Shown here: positions 17,089 to 26,270 of the stretch, piece after piece
Position numbering within the stretch: position 1 is the first letter of the stretch
How the letters are laid out: each line of letters opens with the position of its first letter
Assembly (NCBI RefSeq): GCF_943912385.1
Contig: NZ_CALTTY010000011.1
Location: 1-49,970, forward strand
From: an uncultured Anaerococcus sp.
GTDB taxonomy: Bacteria > Bacillota > Clostridia > Tissierellales > Peptoniphilaceae
DNA: 49,970 nt
Direction: 5' to 3'
Notes under the pieces: model-generated
The model's database searches: none
Told to the model about the DNA's origin: nothing
What the model saw: the letters and a program-made list of their open reading frames with translations, nothing else
Position numbers and translations under genes: made by a program

Positions 17089-17991
17089 TTGTTAAAAAAT
17101 AAGAAAAACGCAATTATATTTTCCATCCTCGCAATGTTTTTGTGGGGATCGGCTATACCTACCATAAAAACCACCTATGCCGAAATGGCTGTTAGCCCTA
17201 GTGATACAGGGACTAAAATCTTAATCGCTGGCATCAGGTTTTTTATGGCGGGCCTTATTACACTTTTATATTTTAAAACTTTTAATAAGGAAGAATTAAG
17301 GAAAAGTGAGGTTGACTTTAAGTTTATAATCCTTATAGGAATACTCCAGACCTTTATCCAGTATATGTTCTACTATATAGGTCTATCCCACATAGCAGGG
17401 GTCAAATCTTCCATAATCCAGGCTTCTAATTCTTTTATCGTGGTTATCCTCTCCCTCTTTCTCCTACCTGGAGATAAGATTGATAAGAATATGATTATAG
17501 CCCTTATCCTGGGTACTGCTGGTATTATCATTACCAATATGGGCAAGGGATCGGCAGGAGAGAGCTTTAAGCTTACGGGCGATGGCTTTATCCTTATATC
17601 AACTACGATAAATGCCCTTTGTACAGTTCTAATCCGCAAGTACGGCCAAAGTCAGAATTCATATTTCCTAATGGCCATGCAGTTTCTGATCGGGGCAAGC
17701 CTTATGATAATAACTGGCCTTATTTTTAGACAGGGAAGCCTTAATTTTAATCCAAAGTCCATAGTTTTACTAATCTACGCTGCATTTATATCAGCCACTG
17801 CCTTTACTATATGGACTATAGTCTTAAAGTACCACTCAGCAGGTGAATTTGGAGTCTACAAACTCTTTATCCCTCTCTTTGGCTCCATCCTTTCTGTAAT
17901 AACCTTAGGAGAGGCCTTTACCATTAACCTTGCTATAGGCATGGTCCTAGTCCTATCTGGGTCTCTTATTTTAAATAAGAGCAAAAAATAA
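17089..17991 (+). CDS. EamA/DMT-family transporter
   Basis: Ten-helix membrane transporter of the drug/metabolite superfamily, 300 aa, made of two EamA repeats (about 10-150 and 165-297). MFLWGSAIPTIK at the start is typical of the family. The start codon is TTG, preceded five bases earlier by a perfect AGGAGG. Substrate cannot be predicted. A distant relative is at 45653-46612. Single-gene unit ending in a terminator. Confidence 0.87.
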   Translation: MLKNKKNAIIFSILAMFLWGSAIPTIKTTYAEMAVSPSDTGTKILIAGIRFFMAGLITLLYFKTFNKEELRKSEVDFKFIILIGILQTFIQYMFYYIGLSHIAGVKSSIIQASNSFIVVILSLFLLPGDKIDKNMIIALILGTAGIIITNMGKGSAGESFKLTGDGFILISTTINALCTVLIRKYGQSQNSYFLMAMQFLIGASLMIITGLIFRQGSLNFNPKSIVLLIYAAFISATAFTIWTIVLKYHSAGEFGVYKLFIPLFGSILSVITLGEAFTINLAIGMVLVLSGSLILNKSKK

Positions 17992-18030
17992 TTACCAAGC
18001 AATCAACTTCAAAAGCAAATTGAAGTAAAC

Positions 18031-18068
18031 AAAACCCCAAAATCCTTTATAAGGATAGAGGGGTTTTT
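18031..18068 (+). terminator. Terminator after EamA gene
   Basis: AAACCCC ... TCCTT-TAT-AAGGA ... GGGGTTTTTCTT, a long two-part stem with T-run. A separate small hairpin (ACTTCA/TGAAGT, 18006-18026) precedes it. Confidence 0.85.
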
Positions 18069-18239
18069 CTTATTTACAGCTAGGTCCTTGCCATTTTATT
18101 GAAAAGATACCTTCTGATTTATTATCTTTTAAAGATTTAAAAGTTAAAAGATATAATTCATAAAGCATCTTTTAAAATATGTCCTTGCTTATAAAGAAGT
18201 TGAAATACATTTACTATAATAGTTTTTAAACATAAAGAC

Positions 18240-18275
18240 TTGACTTTTATCTTAGAATGATTATAATTATTATTA
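18240..18275 (+). promoter_or_regulatory. ahpCF promoter with PerR-like box
   Basis: TTGACT (18240-18245), 16 bases, TATAAT (18262-18267). Overlapping the -10 is TTATAATTATTATTA (18261-18275), which differs at one position from the Bacillus PerR consensus TTATAATNATTATAA. This predicts repression by PerR and induction by peroxide. Confidence 0.72.
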
Positions 18276-18314
18276 CAGACGTTGATCTGATAATTTTTTT
18301 AAAGGAGAAGATAA

Positions 18315-18884
18315 ATGGCTTTAATAGGAAAAACATTACCAGAATTTTCACTTGATGCTTACAATCCAGCTAAGGATGAATTTGTAACAGTAACAAATGA
18401 GGACCTAAAGGGTTCTTACACTGTCTTACTTTTCTACCCAGCTGACTTTACCTTTGTTTGCCCAACAGAGCTTGAAGACATGCAAGATTCTTACAAAGAA
18501 CTTAAAGAACTTGGAGCAGAAGTTTACTCAGTATCTGTAGATACCCACTTCGTTCACAAGGCATGGCATGATAATTCCGAAGCTATCGGCAAAATCGAGT
18601 ATACAATGATCGGTGATTCTAACAAGGAACTTACAAGAGATCTTGGCCTACTTGATGATTCAGGTAAGGCTCACAGAGCAACCCTTGTAATCGACCCTGA
18701 CAATGTTATCCAAACTCTAGAAATCAATGCTGATGGTATTGGTAGAAAAGCTAATGTTAATATAAATAAGGTTAAGGCAGCAAAATATGTTGCTGACCAC
18801 CCAGGTGAAGCATGCCCAGCTAAGTGGGAAAGCGAAGAAGACGCTACCCTTACACCAGGACTTGACCTAGTAGGTAAAATCTAA
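18315..18884 (+). CDS. ahpC: Alkyl hydroperoxide reductase subunit C (2-Cys peroxiredoxin)
   Basis: Cytoplasmic peroxidase reducing H2O2 and organic peroxides. 189 aa; the peroxidatic Cys49 is in FYPADFTFVCPTE and the resolving Cys167 in GEACPAKW, both standard. Good AAAGGAG site. The stop codon is one base from the ahpF start, so the reductant gene is made with it. A PerR-like box sits on its promoter. Confidence 0.97.
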   Translation: MALIGKTLPEFSLDAYNPAKDEFVTVTNEDLKGSYTVLLFYPADFTFVCPTELEDMQDSYKELKELGAEVYSVSVDTHFVHKAWHDNSEAIGKIEYTMIGDSNKELTRDLGLLDDSGKAHRATLVIDPDNVIQTLEINADGIGRKANVNINKVKAAKYVADHPGEACPAKWESEEDATLTPGLDLVGKI

Positions 18885-18885
18885 T

Positions 18886-20418
18886 ATGTTAGATAAAAAT
18901 CTAAAGACACAGTTGGCCCAATATTTTGACCTCTTACAAACAGAGGTCACTATTGGGCTTTCTGTCCATAACGACGAAAATTCAAAGAAGATTAGAGAAT
19001 TTGTAGAGGAAGTTGCAGAGCTTTCTGATAAGGTTAGCCTTGTAGAAAAAGACCTTCCTTACACCCCATCTTTTGAAATCAAGGGAGCCTTTGACCACGG
19101 ACAAATCATCTTTGCAGGACTTCCCCTAGGTCATGAGTTTGCTTCCTTTGCCCTTGCTATGCTCCAGGCAGGAGGAGTTAGCCCGAAGGTAGATGAGTCT
19201 ACAAAATCAAGGATAGAAGCCCTTGAGGGAAGTGACTTTGAGACAATAGTCTCCCTGTCTTGCCACAACTGCCCAGATGTGGTCCAGGCACTAAATATAA
19301 TGGCAATTCTAAATCCAAATATTAACCACACCATGATTGAGGGTGGAATGTTCCAAGAAGTGGCCGAAGCCAGGGACGTCCTTGCTGTGCCTGCCATCTT
19401 TAAAGACGGAGAATTTTTCGAAGGCGGCAAGCAGTCTATAGACGGTATCCTTGATAAGCTTGGCAGCAAGGTCGATAAAAACGACTTTAAGGACAGGCCA
19501 GTCTTCGATAGCCTTGTCATAGGCGGTGGACCTGCAGCGGCAACAGCTGCAATCTATGCTGCAAGGAAGGGAATCACAACAGGTATTATCGCAAGTGAAT
19601 TTGGTGGCCAGGTAAATGAGACCCTGGCTATAGAAAATATTCCTGGTTTTAAATATACAGAAGGTCCTACCTTTATGGGCCAAATGAAGGACCAGGTAGA
19701 GGCCCTGGGTGTTGACCTGATGACCGGTGTCCTTGCAAGGTCTGTGAAAAAAAAGGACGGCCAGGTTGAGGTCATCCTTGATAATGGGGCAAGTCTTTTT
19801 GCAAAGACCATAGTTATAGCTACAGGAGCCAGGTGGAGGCTAATCGGTATACCAGGTGAAACTGAGTTTAGAAACAAGGGGGTTGCCTACTGTACCCACT
19901 GTGACGGCCCACTCTTTAAGGGTAAGAATGTCGCTGTTATAGGTGGTGGAAACTCTGGTGTTGAAGCTGCAATAGACCTTGCTGGCCTTGTAAAGCATGT
20001 TACAGTCCTAGAATTTTTACCAAAGCTTAAGGCAGATGAAATCCTCCAGGATAAGCTAAATTCTTTAGAAAATGTGACTGTGATAACCAATGCCCAAACC
20101 ACAGGCCTTTACGGAGATGGTAGGGTAGAAAGCCTTGAATACACAGACAGGATTACAGGAGAAGAGCACAATCTAGACATAGCAGGCTGCTTTATCCAAG
20201 TTGGCCTAATTCCAAATACTGAATGGCTAGAAGACTCTGGCATAGAGCTTTCTGACAGAGGTGAAATCATCACTTCTAATGATGGGTCAACCAATATCGA
20301 AAGAATCTATGCAGCTGGAGATGCTACAGATGTCTTATTTAAACAGATAGTAATAGCTGCAGGCACAGGAGCAACAGCAGCCCTCGGAGCCTACAATTAC
20401 CTTATGGTAAATGAATAA
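18886..20418 (+). CDS. ahpF: Alkyl hydroperoxide reductase subunit F
   Basis: Flavoprotein that passes electrons from NAD(P)H to AhpC. 510 aa: an N-terminal double-thioredoxin domain with CHNC (Cys126, Cys129), the FAD-binding GGGPAAATAA at about 213, a thioredoxin-reductase-type CTHC redox pair (Cys336, Cys339), the NAD-binding GGGNSGVEAA and the C-terminal FAD motif YAAGDAT. All redox centres are intact and length is normal. Second gene of the peroxide-response operon. Confidence 0.97.
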   Translation: MLDKNLKTQLAQYFDLLQTEVTIGLSVHNDENSKKIREFVEEVAELSDKVSLVEKDLPYTPSFEIKGAFDHGQIIFAGLPLGHEFASFALAMLQAGGVSPKVDESTKSRIEALEGSDFETIVSLSCHNCPDVVQALNIMAILNPNINHTMIEGGMFQEVAEARDVLAVPAIFKDGEFFEGGKQSIDGILDKLGSKVDKNDFKDRPVFDSLVIGGGPAAATAAIYAARKGITTGIIASEFGGQVNETLAIENIPGFKYTEGPTFMGQMKDQVEALGVDLMTGVLARSVKKKDGQVEVILDNGASLFAKTIVIATGARWRLIGIPGETEFRNKGVAYCTHCDGPLFKGKNVAVIGGGNSGVEAAIDLAGLVKHVTVLEFLPKLKADEILQDKLNSLENVTVITNAQTTGLYGDGRVESLEYTDRITGEEHNLDIAGCFIQVGLIPNTEWLEDSGIELSDRGEIITSNDGSTNIERIYAAGDATDVLFKQIVIAAGTGATAALGAYNYLMVNE

Positions 20419-20424
20419 AAGTAT

Positions 20425-20449
20425 AAATCGTCCTTCGGGGCGATTTTTT
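20425..20449 (+). terminator. Terminator of ahpCF
   Basis: ATCGTCC-TTCG-GGGCGAT followed by six Ts; the loop is a stable UUCG tetraloop. Confidence 0.9.
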
Positions 20450-20522
20450 CTTTGCAAAGGACAAATCAATCCCCCATTATTTTCTTGTTATTTAAATCTT
20501 ATTAAATCTCCCCAAAAAAGCA

Positions 20523-20551
20523 TTAGACGAGTCTTGTTTTTATGGTATAGT
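20523..20551 (+). promoter_or_regulatory. Promoter of guaB
   Basis: An extended -10 (TGG-TATAGT, 20543-20551) with a poor -35 (TTAGAC at 20523-20528, 17-base spacer). It leaves a leader of about 90 bases in which I see no purine riboswitch. Confidence 0.5.
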
Positions 20552-20647
20552 AAGAAAAATAATTGAATATAGTGTTACAAAGAGCGAATATACTTGCTTT
20601 TAAGGGCGGATTGTTTCTATTAGTATAAAAGAGATAAGGAGATTTAT

Positions 20648-22099
20648 ATGAAAATTATAGGCGAAGGTTTAACATTTGATGACTTACTTCTAGTACCAGG
20701 ACCATCAGAAGTCCTCCCAAATGAAGTAGAGATCAAAACCAACTTGACCAAGAAGATCAAGCTAAATATCCCACTAATGACAGCATCTATGGATACCGTT
20801 ACCGAATACAAGATGGCCATAGCCATGGCTAGACAAGGCGGTATAGGTATTATCCACAAAAATATGTCTATAAAAGAGCAGGCTGCCCAGGTTGATAGGG
20901 TAAAAAGAAGCGAGCACGGAGTTATCACTGACCCCTTCTACCTCCACCCATATAACAGCCTAGGAGAAGCCCTAGATATCATGGCCCATTATAGGATTTC
21001 TGGAGTGCCTATTGTCGATGATGATAAGTATTTAAAGGGAATCTTAACAAACAGGGACGTAAGGTTCCAAAATGACGAAAGTCTTAAAATCGATGATATC
21101 ATGACCAAAGACAAGCTAATCCTTGGCTATGAGGGTATTTCCATGGAAGAGGCGATCAAAAAAATGGAATCTGGCAAGGTTGAAAAACTGCCTATAGTTG
21201 ACGATGAGGGCAAGCTCAAGGGTCTTATCACCATCAAAGACATAGAAAAAACCAAGCAATATCCAAACTCAGCCAGGGATGACCAAGACAGGCTTCTAGT
21301 TGGGGCAGGTGTTGGGATTACAGGCGATATGATGAAAAGGGTCGATGCCCTTGTAGGAGCAAAAGTCGACGTAATCGCCCTAGATACAGCCCACGGCCAC
21401 TCCAAGGGGGTAATGGAAGCTGTTAAGAGAATCAAGGAAAAATATCCTGAACTTCAAGTAATAGCAGGTAATGTTGCCACAGGCGAAGCTACCAAGGACC
21501 TCATAGAAGCAGGGGTTGACTGTGTTAAAGTTGGTATAGGACCAGGTTCAATCTGTACAACCAGGGTTGTAACAGGTGTAGGTGTGCCACAAATATCTGC
21601 CATCATTGACTGTGTAGAAGTTGCTAAAAAATATGACATCCCAATAATAGCAGACGGTGGTATCAAATACTCAGGAGACATAACCAAGGCCCTAGCCTGC
21701 GGAGCCAGTGTCGTAATGGCAGGGTCCCTCTTTGCAGGTACTGAAGAAAGTCCGGGAGAGACCATCATGTTTGAAGGTAAGCAATTTAAGGAATACCGCG
21801 GCATGGGATCTCTTGCATCAATGAGATCAGGCTCATCTGATAGGTACTTCCAAAATGATACCAAGAAATATGTACCAGAAGGAGTTGAAGGCCGTGTAGC
21901 TTACAAGGGACTTGTAGGCGATGTAATCTACCAAATGCTAGGCGGACTCAGGTCTGGTATGGGCTATGTCGGAGCAGCAAACCTAAATGAACTTTACGAA
22001 AAATCAAAATTCGTAAAAATCTCCCCAGCTTCCCTAGTAGAAAACCACCCACACGATATTCAAATTACAAGAGAATCTCCAAACTATACAAAGAAATAG
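20648..22099 (+). CDS. guaB: IMP dehydrogenase
   Basis: First committed step of GMP synthesis: IMP + NAD to XMP. 483 aa, the usual length. A TIM barrel is interrupted at about residues 92-205 by two CBS domains (VITDPFYLHPYNSLGEAL..., IMTKDKLILGYEGISMEEA...). The catalytic Cys303 is in GPGSICTTR, and the flap region YRGMGSLASM is present. AAGGAG precedes the ATG. Single-gene unit ending in a strong terminator. Confidence 0.97.
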   Translation: MKIIGEGLTFDDLLLVPGPSEVLPNEVEIKTNLTKKIKLNIPLMTASMDTVTEYKMAIAMARQGGIGIIHKNMSIKEQAAQVDRVKRSEHGVITDPFYLHPYNSLGEALDIMAHYRISGVPIVDDDKYLKGILTNRDVRFQNDESLKIDDIMTKDKLILGYEGISMEEAIKKMESGKVEKLPIVDDEGKLKGLITIKDIEKTKQYPNSARDDQDRLLVGAGVGITGDMMKRVDALVGAKVDVIALDTAHGHSKGVMEAVKRIKEKYPELQVIAGNVATGEATKDLIEAGVDCVKVGIGPGSICTTRVVTGVGVPQISAIIDCVEVAKKYDIPIIADGGIKYSGDITKALACGASVVMAGSLFAGTEESPGETIMFEGKQFKEYRGMGSLASMRSGSSDRYFQNDTKKYVPEGVEGRVAYKGLVGDVIYQMLGGLRSGMGYVGAANLNELYEKSKFVKISPASLVENHPHDIQITRESPNYTKK

Positions 22100-22106
22100 G
22101 GATTTT

Positions 22107-22145
22107 AAAAGTGACTAGCAAAAATGCTGGTCACTTTTGTTTTTT
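22107..22145 (+). terminator. Terminator of guaB
   Basis: AAAAGTGACTAGCA / TGCTGGTCACTTTT stem followed by GTTTTTT. Confidence 0.9.
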
Positions 22146-22431
22146 GAAATTTAAAGATTTGAAATTGGTTAAGAGTTTGTAATAAGCTAATTTTTTAAAA
22201 TATTCATATAAAATCCTATATAATTATACCCAAGACCAAAAAAATTTATCCTAAGCTCATATATTTATTTGATTTTAAGTAAAATAATCTTCCATTTTTA
22301 TATGCTCTAACCTGCCCCTACAAGCTCAACCTTTTTCTCTTAAATCTTGATTTTAAAATATTTAGTCTTCTTGTTTTTTTATTTTTTATCATTGTGAAAT
22401 TATTATTTTTAAACGATAACGCAAATCATTC
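22146..22431. other. Intergenic, nothing recognised
   Basis: AT-rich spacer between the guaB terminator and the zinc operon promoter. I see no gene, RNA fold or convincing site. Confidence 0.5.
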
Positions 22432-22485
22432 TTGACATTATTGTTGATAGGTGTTATCATTATCGTAGTAAGTTAATCGATTAAC
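22412..22485 (+). promoter_or_regulatory. Zinc operon promoter with operator-like palindromes
   Basis: TTGACA (22432-22437), 17 bases, TATCAT (22455-22460). Just downstream is the perfect palindrome GTTAATCGATTAAC (22472-22485), similar to streptococcal AdcR boxes (TTAACYRGTTAA). AACGATAACG (22412-22421) and the inverted CATTATCGTA (22459-22468) flank the promoter and resemble Fur/Zur half-sites. Either could give zinc-dependent repression. Confidence 0.55.
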
Positions 22486-22524
22486 AAAATCACCTATAAT
22501 AATAAATAAAAAGAGGTAAATATT

Positions 22525-23205
22525 ATGAAATACAATAAAAAAATTACAATTACAGCTTTATTATCGCTAGGTCTTATAATGGCCGCTTGCCAAAAGGATG
22601 CTCCTAAGGAAGCTTTTAATGAAGAAACTAAGCCAGAAACAAAAGTTGAAAGTCAAGTAGAAGAAAAAACTATGGAAGAAGATAAGCCTGAAGAAATCGA
22701 ATCTGATCAAGTTAGTATGGCTGACTGGGAAGGTGAATGGAATGACATGGGTGGCTACCTAGAAAAAGATGAAATCCAAGAAGCTTTCAAAGCCTTAGCA
22801 GAAAAAGAAAATACAGACGAAGCTTCTGCTAAAGAGGCCTACATCAAAAAGAGAAAGTGTGACTTCGGCGGTCTAGAAATCAAGGGGGACCATGTGAAAT
22901 TCCTTAAAGAATTCCCAGATGCAAAGGGGGAAGTTCTTGGCGAAGCTGACTACATGTTTAAGGAAAAGATAGAGGTAGATCACGGTGGCCACAAACTAGA
23001 ATGGGATATATTTGAAGCTACAAGCGAAGATGCTCCTTACAAAGTACTTATGATGATGCCTATCCACGGCGAAGAAAGTCTAACCCACTTCCACATGAGA
23101 TATGGTGATGACAAGGACGCTCTTCTTAAGGAAGAAGGCTGGTACCCAACCTTTGTAAAACCATCATCTACAGACCAACAAATTATTGATGAAATTACTG
23201 AATAA
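22525..23205 (+). CDS. zinT: ZinT-domain zinc-binding lipoprotein
   Basis: Secreted lipoprotein, 226 aa. Signal peptide with lipobox MAAC (Cys22), an acidic linker to about residue 65, then a ZinT/YodA domain beginning DWEGEWNDMGGYL and ending with THFHMRYGDD, the zinc-ligand region with paired histidines. A further histidine pair is in DHGGHKLEW. ZinT binds zinc outside the cell and hands it to the ZnuABC importer, which is encoded directly downstream. First gene of the operon; RBS AGAGG. Confidence 0.9.
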   Translation: MKYNKKITITALLSLGLIMAACQKDAPKEAFNEETKPETKVESQVEEKTMEEDKPEEIESDQVSMADWEGEWNDMGGYLEKDEIQEAFKALAEKENTDEASAKEAYIKKRKCDFGGLEIKGDHVKFLKEFPDAKGEVLGEADYMFKEKIEVDHGGHKLEWDIFEATSEDAPYKVLMMMPIHGEESLTHFHMRYGDDKDALLKEEGWYPTFVKPSSTDQQIIDEITE

Positions 23206-24583
23206 GATATTTTTCAGAAAAAATTCAATAGAATCCAAGCTTGCAAAAAGAAATAAAAATTTAAAAAAGAAAATTCTCTCCATTTTTTTAGTTTCAATTT
23301 TCTTTTTGACAAGCGCCTGCAAGAGCTCCCAGATAAAAAGTGCTGATAAACCTGTCATCTATACATCATTTTATCCAGTGTATGACCTTTGCCAAAAAAT
23401 TGGCGGGGATACGGTTGATGTAAGAAGTTTTATGCCCCTTGATAAACAGCCCCATAGCTGGGAGCCAAGTCCAAAGGATATGAAAAAGCTTGCCTCATGC
23501 GACCTTCTTGTTGTAAATGGAGCTAATATGGAGCCTTGGCTCGATACAGTTAGAGAAAACCTACCAGATTTAGATATACTCAAATTATCTGATTCTGTAG
23601 ACCTTATTACCTATAAGGGAGCGGCCGCTATTGGAGATTTCCAATACCTTGCCAGAATTGATATAGAAGCTGGCAAAAATAAGATTGATTTTGGTCATAC
23701 CCACGAAGATGTAATGAGGGTAGCCTTTATGAAAGATGAAGGCCTAAGTCAAAAAGACCTTGTCAAAAAGGCCAAGGAAATTATGAGCCAAAAAGGAGAA
23801 CTAGTAGTTCAAAAATCAACAAACAAGGTAGAGGAAGGCAAGGTTTATGGTATAGAAATGGGCCACGAATCGGGAGAAGTCTTTTTTGACTTTCCTGAGT
23901 CAGGCAAGTGGATTTTTGTTTCTGACAGGATAAGCGAAGACCTCCTACCTTATAATCTAGTCGATACAAAGGGTACATTCTTGCTTGATGAAGGTAAGGA
24001 GGAATCCCTCATGGAAGGGTCTTCATCAGGTTTTGATAAGATAACCTATGACCCACATTCGTGGATTTCGGTTGCCAATGCAAAAAAATACCTAAATGCT
24101 ATCCAAGAAAAATTTATTGAAAAATATCCAGAAAATGAAAGAACCTATAGAAAAAACAAGTTAAAATATGTAGACCAACTAACAGACCTAGACGCAGAGT
24201 ATAAGGAGAAATTCTCTAGCTTAGCTGAAGATAAGAAAAATTTCTTAACCCTCCACTATGCCTATGCCTACCTAGCCAGGGATTTTAACCTTACCCAATA
24301 TCCGCTACAAAATCTAACTAGCCTTGAAAGTCCAAGCCTTAAGACCATAAAAAAAGCTATTGATTTTTCAAATTTTAAGAATATATCAACAGTTTTTTAT
24401 GAATATGGTCAAAATCCAAAGCAGGCCAAGACCTTGGCAGAAGAAATTGATGGTAAAATCTCACCTCTGGCTTCTATGGAATATATAACCAAAGAACAAG
24501 AAGATGAGGGCCTTGATTATATAGGCTTAATGAGGATGAATCTTGAAAATCTCTACGAGTCTATGGTCGAGGAGAAAAAATGA
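23189..24583 (+). CDS. znuA: Zinc-binding lipoprotein ZnuA with inserted domain
   Basis: Solute-binding subunit of the zinc importer, about 464 aa versus the usual ~300. An unusual 25-residue basic lead precedes the signal helix and lipobox LTSAC (Cys45 counting from a TTG at 23186). Metal ligands: His90 (QPHSWEP), His291 (DPHSW), and a later His in TLHYAYAYLARDF. Between them, residues about 148-283 form an extra domain (FGHTHEDVMRVAF, GIEMGHESGEVFF) where ordinary ZnuA has only a His-rich loop. The start lies inside zinT (17-base overlap) without a clear ribosome site, so it probably relies on coupling. It ends in an ATGA overlap with znuC. Confidence 0.88.
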   Translation: MKLLNKIFFRKNSIESKLAKRNKNLKKKILSIFLVSIFFLTSACKSSQIKSADKPVIYTSFYPVYDLCQKIGGDTVDVRSFMPLDKQPHSWEPSPKDMKKLASCDLLVVNGANMEPWLDTVRENLPDLDILKLSDSVDLITYKGAAAIGDFQYLARIDIEAGKNKIDFGHTHEDVMRVAFMKDEGLSQKDLVKKAKEIMSQKGELVVQKSTNKVEEGKVYGIEMGHESGEVFFDFPESGKWIFVSDRISEDLLPYNLVDTKGTFLLDEGKEESLMEGSSSGFDKITYDPHSWISVANAKKYLNAIQEKFIEKYPENERTYRKNKLKYVDQLTDLDAEYKEKFSSLAEDKKNFLTLHYAYAYLARDFNLTQYPLQNLTSLESPSLKTIKKAIDFSNFKNISTVFYEYGQNPKQAKTLAEEIDGKISPLASMEYITKEQEDEGLDYIGLMRMNLENLYESMVEEKK

Positions 24584-25251
24584 AAGCAATAGAAATAAAA
24601 AATCTGACCTTTGCCTACAACAAGGTTAATGTACTAAATTCTTGCGATTTTGATTTGGAAATCGGAGATTTTGCCCTTATCCTTGGTGGCAATGGCAGTG
24701 GTAAATCAACCCTAATCAAGCTTATGCTTGGTGAACTAAAAAAAGATAGGGGATCTATAAAAGTTTTGGGCAAAAATATCGAAGATTACAAGTCTTATAA
24801 ATATATAGGCTATGTTCCTCAGATAAATATTGTAAATAAAATTTCATTTCCCATTACTTGCCTAGAGCTTGTAAGCCTAAACCTCTACGAGGACTTTGGG
24901 CTTATCAAGATCCCTAAAAAACGCCACTATCAAAAAGCTAAAGAAGTCCTCACAAAAATGGGTATGGAAGCTTACATCAATACACCTGTTAATGAACTTT
25001 CTGGAGGACTTGCACAAAGGGCAATGATTGCCAAAGCTATGATAAATAATCCCCAAATCCTAATTCTAGACGAACCTACAGCTGGAGTGGATAAGGAAAA
25101 TAAGAAAAATTTCTTTGAAACCATTGACATCCTTTCAAGAAAATTTGCTATATCAATTGTCATGGTAACCCACGAATTAAAAGAAATGGAAAGTCTAGAT
25201 AAGAGGATTAAAAAATATGAAATGATAGAAGGGAGTCTTGTAAGATGTTAG
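24580..25251 (+). CDS. znuC: Zinc ABC transporter ATPase
   Basis: 223-aa cytoplasmic ATPase. Walker A GGNGSGKST at about 34-42, Q-loop YVPQ, signature LSGGLAQR, Walker B ILILDEPTAGVD and H-loop VTHEL are all present. It overlaps znuA (ATGA) and znuB (7 bases), so the three subunits are made together. Confidence 0.93.
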   Translation: MKAIEIKNLTFAYNKVNVLNSCDFDLEIGDFALILGGNGSGKSTLIKLMLGELKKDRGSIKVLGKNIEDYKSYKYIGYVPQINIVNKISFPITCLELVSLNLYEDFGLIKIPKKRHYQKAKEVLTKMGMEAYINTPVNELSGGLAQRAMIAKAMINNPQILILDEPTAGVDKENKKNFFETIDILSRKFAISIVMVTHELKEMESLDKRIKKYEMIEGSLVRC

Positions 25252-26048
25252 AATTTGCTTTTATGAGAAAGGCTCTATTATCAGGCTTTCTTCTCTCAAT
25301 CATGATTCCAATAATTGGAATTGTCATGGTAAATAGAAAAACGTCGATGATAGGCGATGCCCTTTCACATACTGCCCTTGCAGGAGTCGGTATGGGACTT
25401 ATACTCGGGTTTGATCCCCTCCTAGGTTCTGCAATAATATGTGTCTTGGCAGCCTTCCTTATAGAATTTATTAGAAAAAAGTTTCCCCACTATGGAGACA
25501 TGGCAACAGCTGTTATTATGAGTACGGGCCTTGGTATAGCAGCAATACTTTCAGATTTTGCACTAGGCGGCAACTCCTTTGATTCCTACCTTTTCGGTTC
25601 GATTTCATCGGTGACTACAGCAGATGTTATAAACACAAGTATAGTTTTTGTTTTGGTATTGACTTTATCAATAATGAGATATTCTGCTCTTCTTGCCATA
25701 GCTATTGACCCAAACACAGCAAGACTTGCTGGTGTCAAGGTCAAAGCACTTGATGCAGTCTTTACCCTCCTTGCTGCTATAACAATCGCCCTATCTGTAA
25801 AAATTATAGGGGCGCTCATGGTTACAAGCCTAATTGTTTTGCCTGTAGCTACAGCCCTTATTGTTGCCAAATCCTATAAGCAAATATTTTTTATAACAAT
25901 TATCCTAGGGATAATCTATATGATGCTTGGTATTATAGCATCTTACCAGTTTGATATCAAACCGGGTGGTGCCATAGTTATAAATGCAATCATAGGAATG
26001 GCCCTATTTGGACTTTATAAAAAATTAGTAAAAAAATATGCCTTATAG
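25245..26048 (+). CDS. znuB: Zinc ABC transporter permease
   Basis: 267-aa ABC-3 family permease with eight or so helices. GDALSHTALAGVGMG near the N-terminus is the family signature, and the membrane part resembles ZnuB/AdcB/MntB. Manganese transport is the alternative, but zinT in the operon favours zinc. Followed by a terminator. Confidence 0.92.
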   Translation: MLEFAFMRKALLSGFLLSIMIPIIGIVMVNRKTSMIGDALSHTALAGVGMGLILGFDPLLGSAIICVLAAFLIEFIRKKFPHYGDMATAVIMSTGLGIAAILSDFALGGNSFDSYLFGSISSVTTADVINTSIVFVLVLTLSIMRYSALLAIAIDPNTARLAGVKVKALDAVFTLLAAITIALSVKIIGALMVTSLIVLPVATALIVAKSYKQIFFITIILGIIYMMLGIIASYQFDIKPGGAIVINAIIGMALFGLYKKLVKKYAL

Positions 26049-26053
26049 AGAGT

Positions 26054-26090
26054 AAAAAACCTCTAGCTTTTAAAAGTTTAGAGGTTTTTT
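26054..26090 (+). terminator. Terminator of zinc operon
   Basis: AAAAACCTCTA ... TAGAGGTTTTTT with an inner CTTTTAAAAG stem. The A-run on the left means it may also act on the minus strand. Confidence 0.9.
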
Positions 26091-26270
26091 GATTTCGAAA
26101 TCAAACTTATAATCTAATTTCTTTACAACTTACTTTTAGAATATACTAAAATAATCTCCAAGTTTGATTTCTAATTCGGACTTCCTTTTCAATTTAAACT
26201 CAATTTTACTTTTGAGTATCCCTATAATTTGTTATTGCACAAATCCTCAATTTCTACCTTGTATTGCAAG

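Noticed and set aside
16914..17174. Minus-strand 86-residue frame upstream of the EamA exporter
   Set aside because: It overlaps the exporter's start region in antisense and has no ribosome site or domain.
20552..20647. Purine riboswitch in the guaB leader
   Set aside because: The conserved purine-aptamer loops were not found in the ~95-base leader.
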